From: JAZNOQ01 sp045589215
GTDB lineage: Bacteria; Bacillota; Clostridia; Oscillospirales; CAG-272
DNA: 24,963 nt
NCBI GenBank assembly: GCA_045589215.1
Contig: JAZNOQ010000044.1
Location: forward strand, 1-24,963
Direction of reading: 5' to 3'
The translations under genes and the position numbers were made by a program. Below the pieces are notes generated by a model. It was not told where the DNA came from. It did not search any database and saw only the letters and a list, made by a program, of their open reading frames with translations. Below, piece after piece: positions 7,061-14,922 of the stretch. Each line of letters begins with the position of its first letter. Position 1 is the first letter of the stretch.

Positions 7061-7242
7061 CGAAAGCTCCTTTTCCTCAGATCTTTTTTCGTAGTATCGG
7101 AAAAAACCGTGCGTAGAAACCGTGGAAATTTTCGCCGCACTCCGAAAAACGGACAAACGCTCATAGAATGACCGACAGGCGAATAGAATGTACAGAGAAA
7201 ACGCGGCGCAGAAATGCGCGGACAAGAACAGAGGAGGTTTTT

Positions 7243-8445
7243 ATGTACAAAAAGAAAGAATGCATCGCGATGCTTCTCGCGGGCGGACAAGGGAGCAGGC
7301 TGTATGCCTTGACGCAAAAAACGGCGAAGCCCGCCGTCCTGTTCGGCGGAAAATACCGCATCATCGATTTTCCGCTTTCAAACTGTGTTAATTCCGGCAT
7401 CGACACGGTCGGCGTTCTGACGCAGTATCAGCCCCTCGTCCTGAACGATTACATCGGAAACGGGCTTCCGTGGGATCTCGACCGCAATTCGGGCGGGGTC
7501 AAGATCCTGCCGCCCTATCAGCGGGAGTCTAAGGCGGATTGGTATTCGGGAACGGCGAACGCCATCTATCAGAACCTGCCGTTCATCCGCCGTTACGATC
7601 CCGATTACGTGCTGATCCTTTCGGGTGATCACATCTATAAAATGGACTACGCGAAAATGCTCGCGTATCATAAGGAAAAGGGCGCATCCTGCACGATCGC
7701 GGTCATCGATGTGCCGCTACGGGAGGCAAGCCGCTTTGGGATCATGAAGACGAACGAAGAGGGACGGATCTGTAAATTTACCGAAAAGCCGAAGGAGCCC
7801 GACTCGACGAAGGCATCGATGGGCATTTACATCTTTAACCGAAAAACGCTCGAATACTATCTCGATGCCGACGAACGGGACAGTACGTCCGCGAACGACT
7901 TCGGTAAAAACGTCATTCCGAATATGCTCCGCTCGGGAGAGAGGCTCTACGCCTATTCCTTCTCGGGATATTGGAAGGACGTCGGGACGATCCGATCCTT
8001 GTGGGAGGCGAATATGGATCTCCTCGGTGAATCTCCCGCGCTCTCTCTCCGCGACGAAAAATGGCGCATCTATTCGCGGCACGAGGCGTCCTCTCCGCAG
8101 TTTATCGGCAGAGAGGCAGAGGTGCGGAATTCCTCGGTCACCGAGGGGTGCGAGATCTTCGGGACGGTTCGGAATTCGGTGCTAGGAATCGGCGTGCGGG
8201 TGGCTATGGGCGCGGTGGTCGAAAACAGCGTGATCCTCAGCGGCGGCAGAGTCGACGCGGGGGCTGTCGTGCGGTATGCCGTCCTTGACGAGGGGGTGAC
8301 CGTCGGGGAAAACGCCGTTGTCGGAGGAGACAGCGGAGACGGGATCGCCGTTGTCGGCGCGGGGGTCAGAATTCCCGACGGCGGTACGGTAAAGGCTGGC
8401 GAGATGATCTCGGAAGAAAGCACAAAAGGAGGAATGGCAGTATGA
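7243..8445 (+). CDS. glgC: Glucose-1-phosphate adenylyltransferase (ADP-glucose pyrophosphorylase)
   Basis: Makes ADP-glucose from ATP and glucose-1-phosphate, the committed step of bacterial glycogen synthesis in the cytoplasm. The 400-residue length is usual for Bacillota GlgC. Seen: the nucleotide-binding loop LLAGGQGSRLYALTQKTAKPA (11-31, of which GGQGSRL is the core), GGKYRIIDFPLSNCVNSGI at 36-54, GDHIYKMDY at about 127-135, SGYWKDVGTI near 243-252, and a C-terminal left-handed beta-helix of isoleucine-patch repeats. GAGGAGG lies 5 nt before the ATG. It is the first gene of glgCDAP; its stop overlaps the glgD start by 4 nt (ATGA), as expected for subunits of one complex. Confidence 0.95.
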   Translation: MYKKKECIAMLLAGGQGSRLYALTQKTAKPAVLFGGKYRIIDFPLSNCVNSGIDTVGVLTQYQPLVLNDYIGNGLPWDLDRNSGGVKILPPYQRESKADWYSGTANAIYQNLPFIRRYDPDYVLILSGDHIYKMDYAKMLAYHKEKGASCTIAVIDVPLREASRFGIMKTNEEGRICKFTEKPKEPDSTKASMGIYIFNRKTLEYYLDADERDSTSANDFGKNVIPNMLRSGERLYAYSFSGYWKDVGTIRSLWEANMDLLGESPALSLRDEKWRIYSRHEASSPQFIGREAEVRNSSVTEGCEIFGTVRNSVLGIGVRVAMGAVVENSVILSGGRVDAGAVVRYAVLDEGVTVGENAVVGGDSGDGIAVVGAGVRIPDGGTVKAGEMISEESTKGGMAV

Positions 8446-9581
8446 CGGCGGCAGGACTCATCTTTTCAAATATACACGACGATACGCTTCGCGAAATGAC
8501 CGCGCGGCGCACGATGGCAAGCGTGCCCTTCGGCGGACGCTACCGTCTCATTGATTTTCCGCTTTCCTGTATGGTGAATGCAGGCATCGTAAAGGTTGGT
8601 GTGATCGCCCACAACAACTATCAGTCCCTCCTCGGGCACCTCGGCTCGGGGAAGGACTGGGATCTCGCCCGCCGCTCGGGGGGCATCAAGATCCTCCCGC
8701 CCCTCATCACCGCGTATGACAATGCGGTCGCGGGCAGGGTATATTCCACGCGGCTCGAAGCCCTTATGGGGGTCAGCGCCTTCATCGAACGCTGTACGGA
8801 GGACTTTGTCGTGCTTTCGGACAGCAACGCGATCTTTCAGATGGATCTGAGAAGGGTGATCGATGCACACGAAAGGAGCCGTGCGGACATCACCTTCGTC
8901 ACGAAGAAAATGCCGCGCGAAAGATGCGTCGCGGGGAAGGACGTCAAGGTGATGACAAAGGACTCGGAGGGACGGCTCACCGATCTGAAGGAATTCGACG
9001 CGCTCGACCACGGGTGAGAATATGAGGTCTACACGAACGTGATGGTCGTCACCCGCACGTATCTCCACGCTGTCGTGCGCGATGCGATCGCGAGAGGGTA
9101 TAGCAGCTTCTTCCGTGACGTGATCGGGCGGCGCATCAGGGAGGACCATTTCGCGGTCTATCCGTACAGCGGCTACTACGATATGATCGTGTCTTTGCGT
9201 GGATACTACGCCTGCAGCATGGAGATGCTCGAGGACGAGACGCGAAGGGAGCTGTTCGGAAACGCGTCGCTTCCCGTATATACGAAGGTTCGGAATTCAC
9301 CGCCTACGCTTTACTGCGAGGGGGCGGCGGTGAAGAATTCCATGATCGCAGACGGCTGCAAGATCGAGGGAACGGTCGAGAATTCGATCCTCTTCCGCGG
9401 CGTGCAGATCGGGAAGGGAACGGTCGTTCGGAATTCGATCCTGTTTCAGAATACTTATGTCGGCGCGAACAGCTTTGTAAACTGCGTGACTGCAGACAAG
9501 AACGTCGTGATATGCGACGAGCGTATGCTTTCGGGACACGAAACACAGCCCTTCTACATCGAAAAGGGCAAGAAGATCTGA
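8442..9581 (+). pseudogene. glgD: GlgD-type ADP-glucose pyrophosphorylase subunit, interrupted by an in-frame TGA
   Basis: GlgD is the regulatory, nucleotidyltransferase-like partner of GlgC in Bacillota. One frame runs from 8442 to 9581 (379 residues, full length for GlgD) but holds a TGA at 9015-9017. The first half (191 residues) has the nucleotidyltransferase core: GGRYRLIDFPLSCMVNAGI, SGGIKILPP and LSDSNAIFQMD. Directly after the stop the same frame continues with EYEVYTNVMVVTRTYL, a stretch expected at this point of GlgD, and then the C-terminal beta-helix (repeats such as NSILFRGVQIGKGTVV). There is no frameshift. It is a nonsense mutation, a sequencing or assembly error, or a recoded codon. 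The rest of the gene looks intact, so any loss is recent. Confidence 0.85.
9042..9581 (+). CDS. Possible re-initiated C-terminal half of GlgD
   Basis: If the TGA at 9015-9017 is real, translation could restart at GTG 9039 or ATG 9042, which follow TATGAGG by about 12 nt. The product (about 179 residues) would hold the end of the nucleotidyltransferase domain and the beta-helix but no substrate loop, so it should be inactive alone. Whether it is made is unknown; it is listed because it is the only intact frame over this stretch. Confidence 0.3.
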   Translation: MVVTRTYLHAVVRDAIARGYSSFFRDVIGRRIREDHFAVYPYSGYYDMIVSLRGYYACSMEMLEDETRRELFGNASLPVYTKVRNSPPTLYCEGAAVKNSMIADGCKIEGTVENSILFRGVQIGKGTVVRNSILFQNTYVGANSFVNCVTADKNVVICDERMLSGHETQPFYIEKGKKI

Positions 9582-9629
9582 GGCGAGTGCCGTAAGAGAG
9601 AAAATAGGAAGGAGTAAAAGTATCTTGAT

Positions 9630-11129
9630 ATGAATAAATGCTGTGAGAAATGCGGAAACTCAAAGGGAGAGCGCGGGAAAAACGCGAACGCGAAAAAAAT
9701 CCTTTTCGTCGGCGCGGAGGTCATGCCCTTCGCTGCGACGGGCGGGCTCGGAGACGTGATGGGCTCGCTCCCCGAGGCACTGAACGAACGCGGAAACGGG
9801 GAGGTTGAAGTGCGCGTTGTGATGCCCCTCCACGGGGCTGTCGGAGACAGGTGGAGGCGAGAAATGAAGGACGTGTACCAAAAGACCGTCCACCTCGCCT
9901 GGAGACAGCAGTACTGCGGTGTGAAGAGCCTCGAGAAGGACGGTGTCACCTACTACTTCATCGACAACGAGTATTATTATAACCGCCCGTCGCTCTACGG
10001 ATACCCCGATGACGGAGAGCGCTACGCCTTCTTTTGTATGGCGGCGCTCGATCTCATCAAGGAGACGGGATTTTATCCCGACGTGCTGCACGCACACGAT
10101 TGGCAGGCGGCGCTCTCGGTGGTCTATCTGAATGCCTTCTTTCGAAAAATCCCCGCATACGCACAGATCCGAACGGTATTCACGATCCATAATATCGCGT
10201 ATCAGGGAATCTATGACGCGGGCATCTTGTGGGACGTGTTCGCCCTTCCCGAGGAAATGCGGCAGGTGATGGAGCATGGCGGTGCGATCGATCTGATGAA
10301 GGGAGCGATCGAGCTTTGTGACAGGCTTTCGACCGTCAGTCCACGCTACGCCGAGGAGATCCGAACGGGAGAATATTCCCACGGACTGCACGAGGTGCTT
10401 CGGAGAAACGCCCATAAAACGTGCGGCATTCTGAACGGCATCGACTACCGTTATTACGATCCCGCGCGCGACCGCTCGATCGCCGTCTCCTATACCTCGG
10501 AGGACCTGCGGGGAAAGACCTTCTGTAAGGAGGCTCTGCAGCGCGAGTGCGGACTTGAAGTCAGAGCGGATGCGCCCCTCGTCGCGATCGTGTCGCGGCT
10601 CGTCGCCCATAAGGGGATCGACCTCGTGTCGGAGATCGCGCACCGCCTGCTTTCGTCGACGGATATACAATTCGTCGTGCTTGGAATCGGGGACAAACGG
10701 TACGAGGATCTCTTCAGAGAGCTTGAAGCGTCCTTCCCGCACCGCGTTCGTGCGCTCATCGAATACGACCGAGACCGCTCAAAGCGCATCTACGCGGGAG
10801 CGGACATCTTTCTGATGCCGTCGAAAAGCGAGCCGTGCGGGCTTGCGCAAATGATCGCGTCCCGCTACGGTGCAGTTCCCGTGACGCGCGAAACGGGCGG
10901 GCTTTACGACTCGATCAAGCAGTACGGGGAAAAAGACGGCGTCCTCTTCGGCAACGGCTTCACCTTTCCCGGCTATTCCTCTATGGAGCTCGACGCCGCC
11001 GTCCGTGCGGCGCTTGCGCTGTACGAATCTCCCGAAAAATGGACGCGCCTCGTGAAACGGGTGATGGAGACCGATTTTTCGTGGGGAAGGTCCGCAGAGA
11101 GGTATCTCGCGATGTACGGAGAGCTGTAA
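9630..11129 (+). CDS. glgA: Glycogen synthase, ADP-glucose type (GT5)
   Basis: Transfers glucose from ADP-glucose to the non-reducing end of alpha-1,4-glucan. The 499-residue GT-B protein shows the N-terminal loop ATGGLGDVMGSLPEAL (36-51), HAHDWQAAL near 153-161, FTIHNIAYQG near 182-191, LNGIDYRYYDP, SRLVAHKGIDL in the acceptor-side Rossmann fold, and the catalytic region MPSKSEPCGLAQMIASRYG. In E. coli the glycine loop begins KTGGL; here Lys is replaced by Ala, which I recall as common in Clostridia GlgA. About 22 extra residues with three cysteines precede the usual start (KKILFVGAE). The ribosome site AGGAAGGAG is 15 nt from the ATG, longer than ideal, so the exact start is uncertain. It ends 38 nt before glgP. 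Confidence 0.93.
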   Translation: MNKCCEKCGNSKGERGKNANAKKILFVGAEVMPFAATGGLGDVMGSLPEALNERGNGEVEVRVVMPLHGAVGDRWRREMKDVYQKTVHLAWRQQYCGVKSLEKDGVTYYFIDNEYYYNRPSLYGYPDDGERYAFFCMAALDLIKETGFYPDVLHAHDWQAALSVVYLNAFFRKIPAYAQIRTVFTIHNIAYQGIYDAGILWDVFALPEEMRQVMEHGGAIDLMKGAIELCDRLSTVSPRYAEEIRTGEYSHGLHEVLRRNAHKTCGILNGIDYRYYDPARDRSIAVSYTSEDLRGKTFCKEALQRECGLEVRADAPLVAIVSRLVAHKGIDLVSEIAHRLLSSTDIQFVVLGIGDKRYEDLFRELEASFPHRVRALIEYDRDRSKRIYAGADIFLMPSKSEPCGLAQMIASRYGAVPVTRETGGLYDSIKQYGEKDGVLFGNGFTFPGYSSMELDAAVRAALALYESPEKWTRLVKRVMETDFSWGRSAERYLAMYGEL

Positions 11130-11167
11130 GGAAGAACAGCCTATACAATTTTTATCGGAGGCAAGCG

Positions 11168-13591
11168 ATGAATTTTAATCAAAGTAAAACCGAGGTCAGA
11201 GACAACCTTGAAGCAAAGCTTTCGCGCTATTTCGGGTGTAGCCCGAAGGAGGCGAGCGTTGAACAGATGTATAAGGCGGCGGCACTGACCGTGCGCGATA
11301 TCCTGACCGAAAAGCGGGAGGCGTACAAGCGCCGCGTCAACGAAACGGGTGCGAAGCGCGTTTACTATATGTGCATGGAGTTCCTGCTCGGCAGATCGCT
11401 CAGGACGAACCTTTGTAACCTCTCACTTTCGGAGGCATACGGGGAAGCGCTGAAGGAGCTCGGGTTTGCACTTGAGGAGCTTTACGAATGCGAGCCCGAT
11501 GCGGGGCTCGGAAACGGCGGGCTCGGACGGCTTGCCGCCTGCTTTATGGATTCGCTTTCCTCGATGGAATACCCCGCGACGGGCTTTTCGATCTGCTACG
11601 AATACGGGCTTTTCAGACAGATGATCGTCGACGGGATGCAGGTCGAGCTTCCCGACAATTGGCTCCCCGGGGGGGAATGCTGGCTCGTGCCGCGCACCGA
11701 CCGCATCTATCGCGTGAAATTCGGCGGCAGGGTGCGCGAGGAGTGGCGAGAGGATCACAACAACGTGATCTACGAGGACTATGACGAGATCGAGGCGGTT
11801 CCGTACGATATGATGATCTCGGGCTCGGATAGTGAGGCGGTCAGTTTACTCCGCCTTTGGAGGGCGAGAAGCGCGCACAAATTCAATATGGGGCTTTTCT
11901 CACAGGGACAGTACGCGAAGGCGGTCGAGGAAAACACCAACGCGGAGACGATCTCAAAGGTGCTGTACCCTTCGGACAATCACACCGAGGGAAAGCTCCT
12001 CCGCCTCTCCCAGCAGTATTTTCTCGTGTCGGCATCGGTGCAGAGCATCATCCACGATCATATGTCGGTGTACGGCACGCTCGATAACCTCTCTGATAAG
12101 GTCTCGATCCACATCAACGATACCCACCCCGCGCTTTGCATCCCCGAGCTTATGCGCATTCTGATGGACGAATACTTCTATCCGTGGGAGCGCGCCTGGG
12201 AGATCGTTGTCGGGACCGTTTCCTATACGAACCACACGGTGCTTCCCGAAGCGCTCGAAAGCTGGAACGAGGATCTGTTCGCTCTGAAGCTTCCGCGGAT
12301 GCATCAGATCATTCGGGAGATCAACGAGCGCTTCTGCCGCGAGGCTTGGCAGAAAGCCCCGGGGAGCTGGGACCGCATTACGAGAATGTGCGTGATCGCC
12401 TACGGAGAGATCCGAATGGGCAATCTTTCGGTCATCGGATCGCATTCGGTGAACGGCGTTTCAAAGCTTCACTCCGACATTCTGAAGCGAAGCACCTTTA
12501 AGGAGCTATACCGCCTTTATCCCGATCGGTTTCTTAACGTGACGAACGGGATCGCGCACCGTCGGTGGCTCTGCTACTCGAACCCCCGCCTTGCAGGTCT
12601 CATCGATAGCTGCATCGGTCCCGAGTACCGTCACGACCCCGAGCGTCTTTCGGAATTTTCAAAGTTTGCGGATGATAAGAATGTTCTCGGAGAGGTCCGT
12701 GCGATCAAGCACGAGAACAAGGTGAAGTTTTCGAATCTGCTCTATAAAAAAACGGGCGTCCTCATCGACACCCACTCGGTCTACGACGTGCACATCAAGC
12801 GCCTGCACGAATATAAACGGCAGCTCCTGAACGCGCTGAATATCATTGATCTGTATCTCGCGCTGAAGGACGATCCGAACCTTGACGTTCAGCCCCAGAC
12901 CTTCCTGTTCGGCGCAAAGGCAGCCCCCGGCTATCAGATGGCGAAGGAGATCATTCGGCTGATCTGCTATATCGGCAGGGACATCGACAACGATCCTGTT
13001 CTGCGGGAGAAGATGCGAGTGGTGTTCCTTGAAAATTACTGCGTCAGTATGGCGGAGGTGCTGATCCCGTCCGCAGAGATCTCCGAGCAGATCTCACTTG
13101 CGGGGAAGGAGGCATCGGGGACGGGCTGTATGAAGCTGATGCTGAACGGCGCTTTGACGATCGGAACGCTCGACGGCGCGAACGTCGAAATGCTGAAGGA
13201 GGCAGGGGCAGAGAATATGTTCATCTTCGGGCTTACGAGCAAGGAGGTCGAGGAGCTGTGGCTCGGCGGCTACCACTCGGGTAGCTTTTACGCAAGCAAC
13301 GAACGCCTCAGGCGCATCGTGAACTATCTGAACGTTGGCTTCAGCGGGCAGTCCTTCGCGAATATCGCGAACTATCTGCTTTCGGGAAACGGCGTGGCTG
13401 ACCCCTACATGTGCCTTGCGGACTTCGAGTCCTATCGGAGGACACACGAGGAGATGATACACGCGTACAAGGACAAGGAGCGCTGGAACCGAATGTCTCT
13501 TCTGAATATTGCGGCGGCTGGGTATTTCGCGGCAGACCGCAGCATTCGGGAATACGCGGAGAAGATCTGGAATATTCAGCCGGTGAAATAG
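11168..13591 (+). CDS. glgP: Glycogen/maltodextrin phosphorylase (GT35)
   Basis: Phosphorolyses alpha-1,4-glucan to glucose-1-phosphate with pyridoxal phosphate. The 807-residue length is normal for bacterial GlgP. Seen: CMEFLLGRSLRTNL at about 63-76, DAGLGNGGLGRLAACFMDS near 112-130, HINDTHPAL, the NVTNGIAHRRWL region, IKRLHEYKRQLLN, and the PLP site EASGTGCMKLMLNG with Lys656 as the expected Schiff-base lysine. Cys654 replaces the Asn usual at that place; the family signature tolerates variation there. GGAGG lies 6 nt before the ATG. As last gene of the operon it lets the cell mobilise the polymer made by the upstream genes. Glycogen branching enzyme is not in this window. Confidence 0.96.
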   Translation: MNFNQSKTEVRDNLEAKLSRYFGCSPKEASVEQMYKAAALTVRDILTEKREAYKRRVNETGAKRVYYMCMEFLLGRSLRTNLCNLSLSEAYGEALKELGFALEELYECEPDAGLGNGGLGRLAACFMDSLSSMEYPATGFSICYEYGLFRQMIVDGMQVELPDNWLPGGECWLVPRTDRIYRVKFGGRVREEWREDHNNVIYEDYDEIEAVPYDMMISGSDSEAVSLLRLWRARSAHKFNMGLFSQGQYAKAVEENTNAETISKVLYPSDNHTEGKLLRLSQQYFLVSASVQSIIHDHMSVYGTLDNLSDKVSIHINDTHPALCIPELMRILMDEYFYPWERAWEIVVGTVSYTNHTVLPEALESWNEDLFALKLPRMHQIIREINERFCREAWQKAPGSWDRITRMCVIAYGEIRMGNLSVIGSHSVNGVSKLHSDILKRSTFKELYRLYPDRFLNVTNGIAHRRWLCYSNPRLAGLIDSCIGPEYRHDPERLSEFSKFADDKNVLGEVRAIKHENKVKFSNLLYKKTGVLIDTHSVYDVHIKRLHEYKRQLLNALNIIDLYLALKDDPNLDVQPQTFLFGAKAAPGYQMAKEIIRLICYIGRDIDNDPVLREKMRVVFLENYCVSMAEVLIPSAEISEQISLAGKEASGTGCMKLMLNGALTIGTLDGANVEMLKEAGAENMFIFGLTSKEVEELWLGGYHSGSFYASNERLRRIVNYLNVGFSGQSFANIANYLLSGNGVADPYMCLADFESYRRTHEEMIHAYKDKERWNRMSLLNIAAAGYFAADRSIREYAEKIWNIQPVK

Positions 13592-13604
13592 AGGTAAGAT
13601 CTCA

Positions 13605-13728
13605 TTAGGCTCTCCCTTTGGGAGAGCTCCCGCGAAGCGGGTGAGAGGGTGTTTCTTGTGTATTTAACCCTCTCCGTCGGCAGATTTGCGAGCAAATCGC
13701 CGCCACCTCTCCCGAAGGGAGAGGCTGA
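13605..13728. repeat. MITE-like palindromic intergenic element (124 bp)
   Basis: The ends are 22-bp inverted repeats (13605-13626 and 13707-13728) that match at 19 of 22 positions. Inside lie five perfect small hairpins: GCTCTCCC/GGGAGAGC (13609-13627), CCCGC/GCGGG (13629-13641), GAGAGGGT/ACCCTCTC (13643-13674), GATTTGC/GCAAATC (13683-13698) and CCTCTCCC/GGGAGAGG (13706-13724). There is no coding capacity. This is the build of non-autonomous, multi-copy intergenic repeats that I recognise from Clostridia genomes. No clear target-site duplication is seen. Confidence 0.7.
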
Positions 13729-13749
13729 TAAAACAAATACCGAACAGAA

Positions 13750-13781
13750 AAGGCTGTCGCCGTTGGCGACAGCCTTGTTTT
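13750..13781. terminator. Bidirectional terminator between glgP and the SH3 lipoprotein gene
   Basis: A perfect 12-bp stem, AAGGCTGTCGCC (13750-13761) with GGCGACAGCCTT (13765-13776), has a 3-nt loop. On the plus strand GTTTTCGATTGTTT follows; on the minus strand the stem runs into CCTTTTCTGTT. It sits between convergent genes and probably serves both. Confidence 0.85.
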
Positions 13782-13797
13782 CGATTGTTTAGGGAAA

Positions 13798-14742
13798 TTA
13801 CTTTCCGGTAGCCTCGGTCGTTGTAGAGGCTTCCGCATCTACAGCGTCTTTCGAGTAGTTCGAGTTTGCGCTCATGTAGTATTCACCTTCGGTTCCGCCA
13901 TTCGGCGTAAACTTTACCTTGTACCAATTGCCGTCGGGGCTGACACCGATGACGGTCACGACCGTACCCTTGCCGACCGCGCCGACGATCTCACTGATGT
14001 CGTTGTCGCTCGAGGGGATCTTACGCACGTTCAGCGTATTTGCCGTGATCTGTACCTTCTTGTCTACTGCGGTGAAATCCGAGCCGACGAGGCGGTCGGA
14101 GACACTGTCTGCACTTGCGTAAAGAACCTTTTCGTCATAACTGATCTTGTACCACTTGCCGTCGGTGCTGAGTCCGATCGCAACGAGTTCCGCATCCTTC
14201 TCAACAACTGCGTGAATGGTTCCGAGAGCGGATTCCGTGCTGGGATACGTGCGGAGATTGAGCCTCGAGGTCGTAACGTAGACCGTTTTATCAACTGCGT
14301 TGAATTCAACGGGGAGCTTCGTCGGGTCGGTCGTCGAAACGCAGTCGGAGGAAACGTAAAGCTCCTCCTCACCGACGAGGATCACGCTCCAATTTTCGCT
14401 GTACTTGATCCGCTTAAAGGAGTTGCCGTAGTAGCCGGTGGTAACGTAGGTGCTTTCGATCGCCTTCGGCTCGGAGCGCAGATTGACCTGCTCGACCGTC
14501 ACGTAGACCGTTTCGTCGACCTCAACGTATTCGTTGGGATCCGCCGTAGTTTCGCCGGAGGAGCTTGCCGTGGGATCTGAAGTGCCTGCGGGATCTGCGG
14601 TGGTGTCGTAGATCGAGGGATTCGTGGTGGTTTCGTCGTCACCGCTACCGCCCTTGTCACAGCTGACGAGACCGGTGAATGCTACGGAAAACGCAAGGGA
14701 AAGACCTGCGACGGCGATAACGGGCTTCAAATTCTTGTTCAT
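13798..14742 (-). CDS. Lipoprotein with three bacterial SH3 (SH3b) repeats
   Basis: A 314-residue secreted protein. The N-terminus is a lipoprotein signal: MNKNLKPV, a hydrophobic stretch, then a lipobox LVSC with Cys28. A Thr/Ser/Asp/Gly-rich linker spans about 30-75. Three SH3b-like repeats follow (about 78-140, 148-214 and 224-300). Each opens with VD-TVYVT or a variant, then LNLRTYPS or LNVRKIPS, and the second and third contain DGKWYKI or DGNWYKV. SH3b domains usually bind peptidoglycan or cell-wall peptides, so an outward, wall-associated role is likely. No enzymatic domain is attached. AAGGAGC precedes the ATG. It is a single-gene transcript with a consensus promoter, a hairpin leader and its own terminator. 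Confidence 0.85.
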   Translation of the reverse strand: MNKNLKPVIAVAGLSLAFSVAFTGLVSCDKGGSGDDETTTNPSIYDTTADPAGTSDPTASSSGETTADPNEYVEVDETVYVTVEQVNLRSEPKAIESTYVTTGYYGNSFKRIKYSENWSVILVGEEELYVSSDCVSTTDPTKLPVEFNAVDKTVYVTTSRLNLRTYPSTESALGTIHAVVEKDAELVAIGLSTDGKWYKISYDEKVLYASADSVSDRLVGSDFTAVDKKVQITANTLNVRKIPSSDNDISEIVGAVGKGTVVTVIGVSPDGNWYKVKFTPNGGTEGEYYMSANSNYSKDAVDAEASTTTEATGK

Positions 14743-14786
14743 TCTATGTACGCTCCTTATTTTTTAACGACTTTATTGTGCTTTGC

Positions 14787-14814
14787 GCCTCCGTTTTTAT
14801 AGAAAAACGGAGGC
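14787..14814 (-). other. Leader hairpin in the SH3 lipoprotein mRNA
   Basis: GCCTCCGTTTTT (14787-14798) and AAAAACGGAGGC (14803-14814) form a perfect 12-bp stem with a 4-nt loop. It lies between the promoter and the ribosome site, about 45 nt before the ATG. No U run follows in the minus direction, so it is not a plain terminator. It could stabilise the mRNA 5' end or bind a factor. Confidence 0.6.
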
Positions 14815-14831
14815 GGAATACTCATATAGGT

Positions 14832-14861
14832 ATTATATCATAGAAAAATATATAATGTCAA
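14832..14861 (-). promoter_or_regulatory. Consensus sigma-A promoter of the SH3 lipoprotein gene
   Basis: On the minus strand TTGACA (14861-14856) and TATAAT (14837-14832) both match the consensus perfectly, with an 18-nt A+T-rich spacer. This should be a strong constitutive promoter. The predicted start is near 14825, giving a leader of about 80 nt. Confidence 0.9.
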
Positions 14862-14922
14862 TACGAAAATCACATTTTCCCCATAAAATTTTTTGGGAAA
14901 TCTGCCCATTTGGGGGCACTCC

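Noticed and set aside
9015..9060. Selenocysteine insertion at the glgD TGA (a small GTGA/TCAC hairpin lies at 9039-9052)
   Set aside because: The stem is only 4 bp and starts about 22 nt after the TGA, and GlgD is not a known selenoprotein; a mutation or sequence error is simpler.
9660..10742. Long minus-strand frame opposite glgA (360 codons)
   Set aside because: Antisense shadow of a clearly recognisable glycogen synthase; no ribosome site and no family features.
14903..14918. Terminator after the GldG-like gene (TGCCC/GGGCA)
   Set aside because: Only a 5-bp stem and no U run directly after it in the minus direction.
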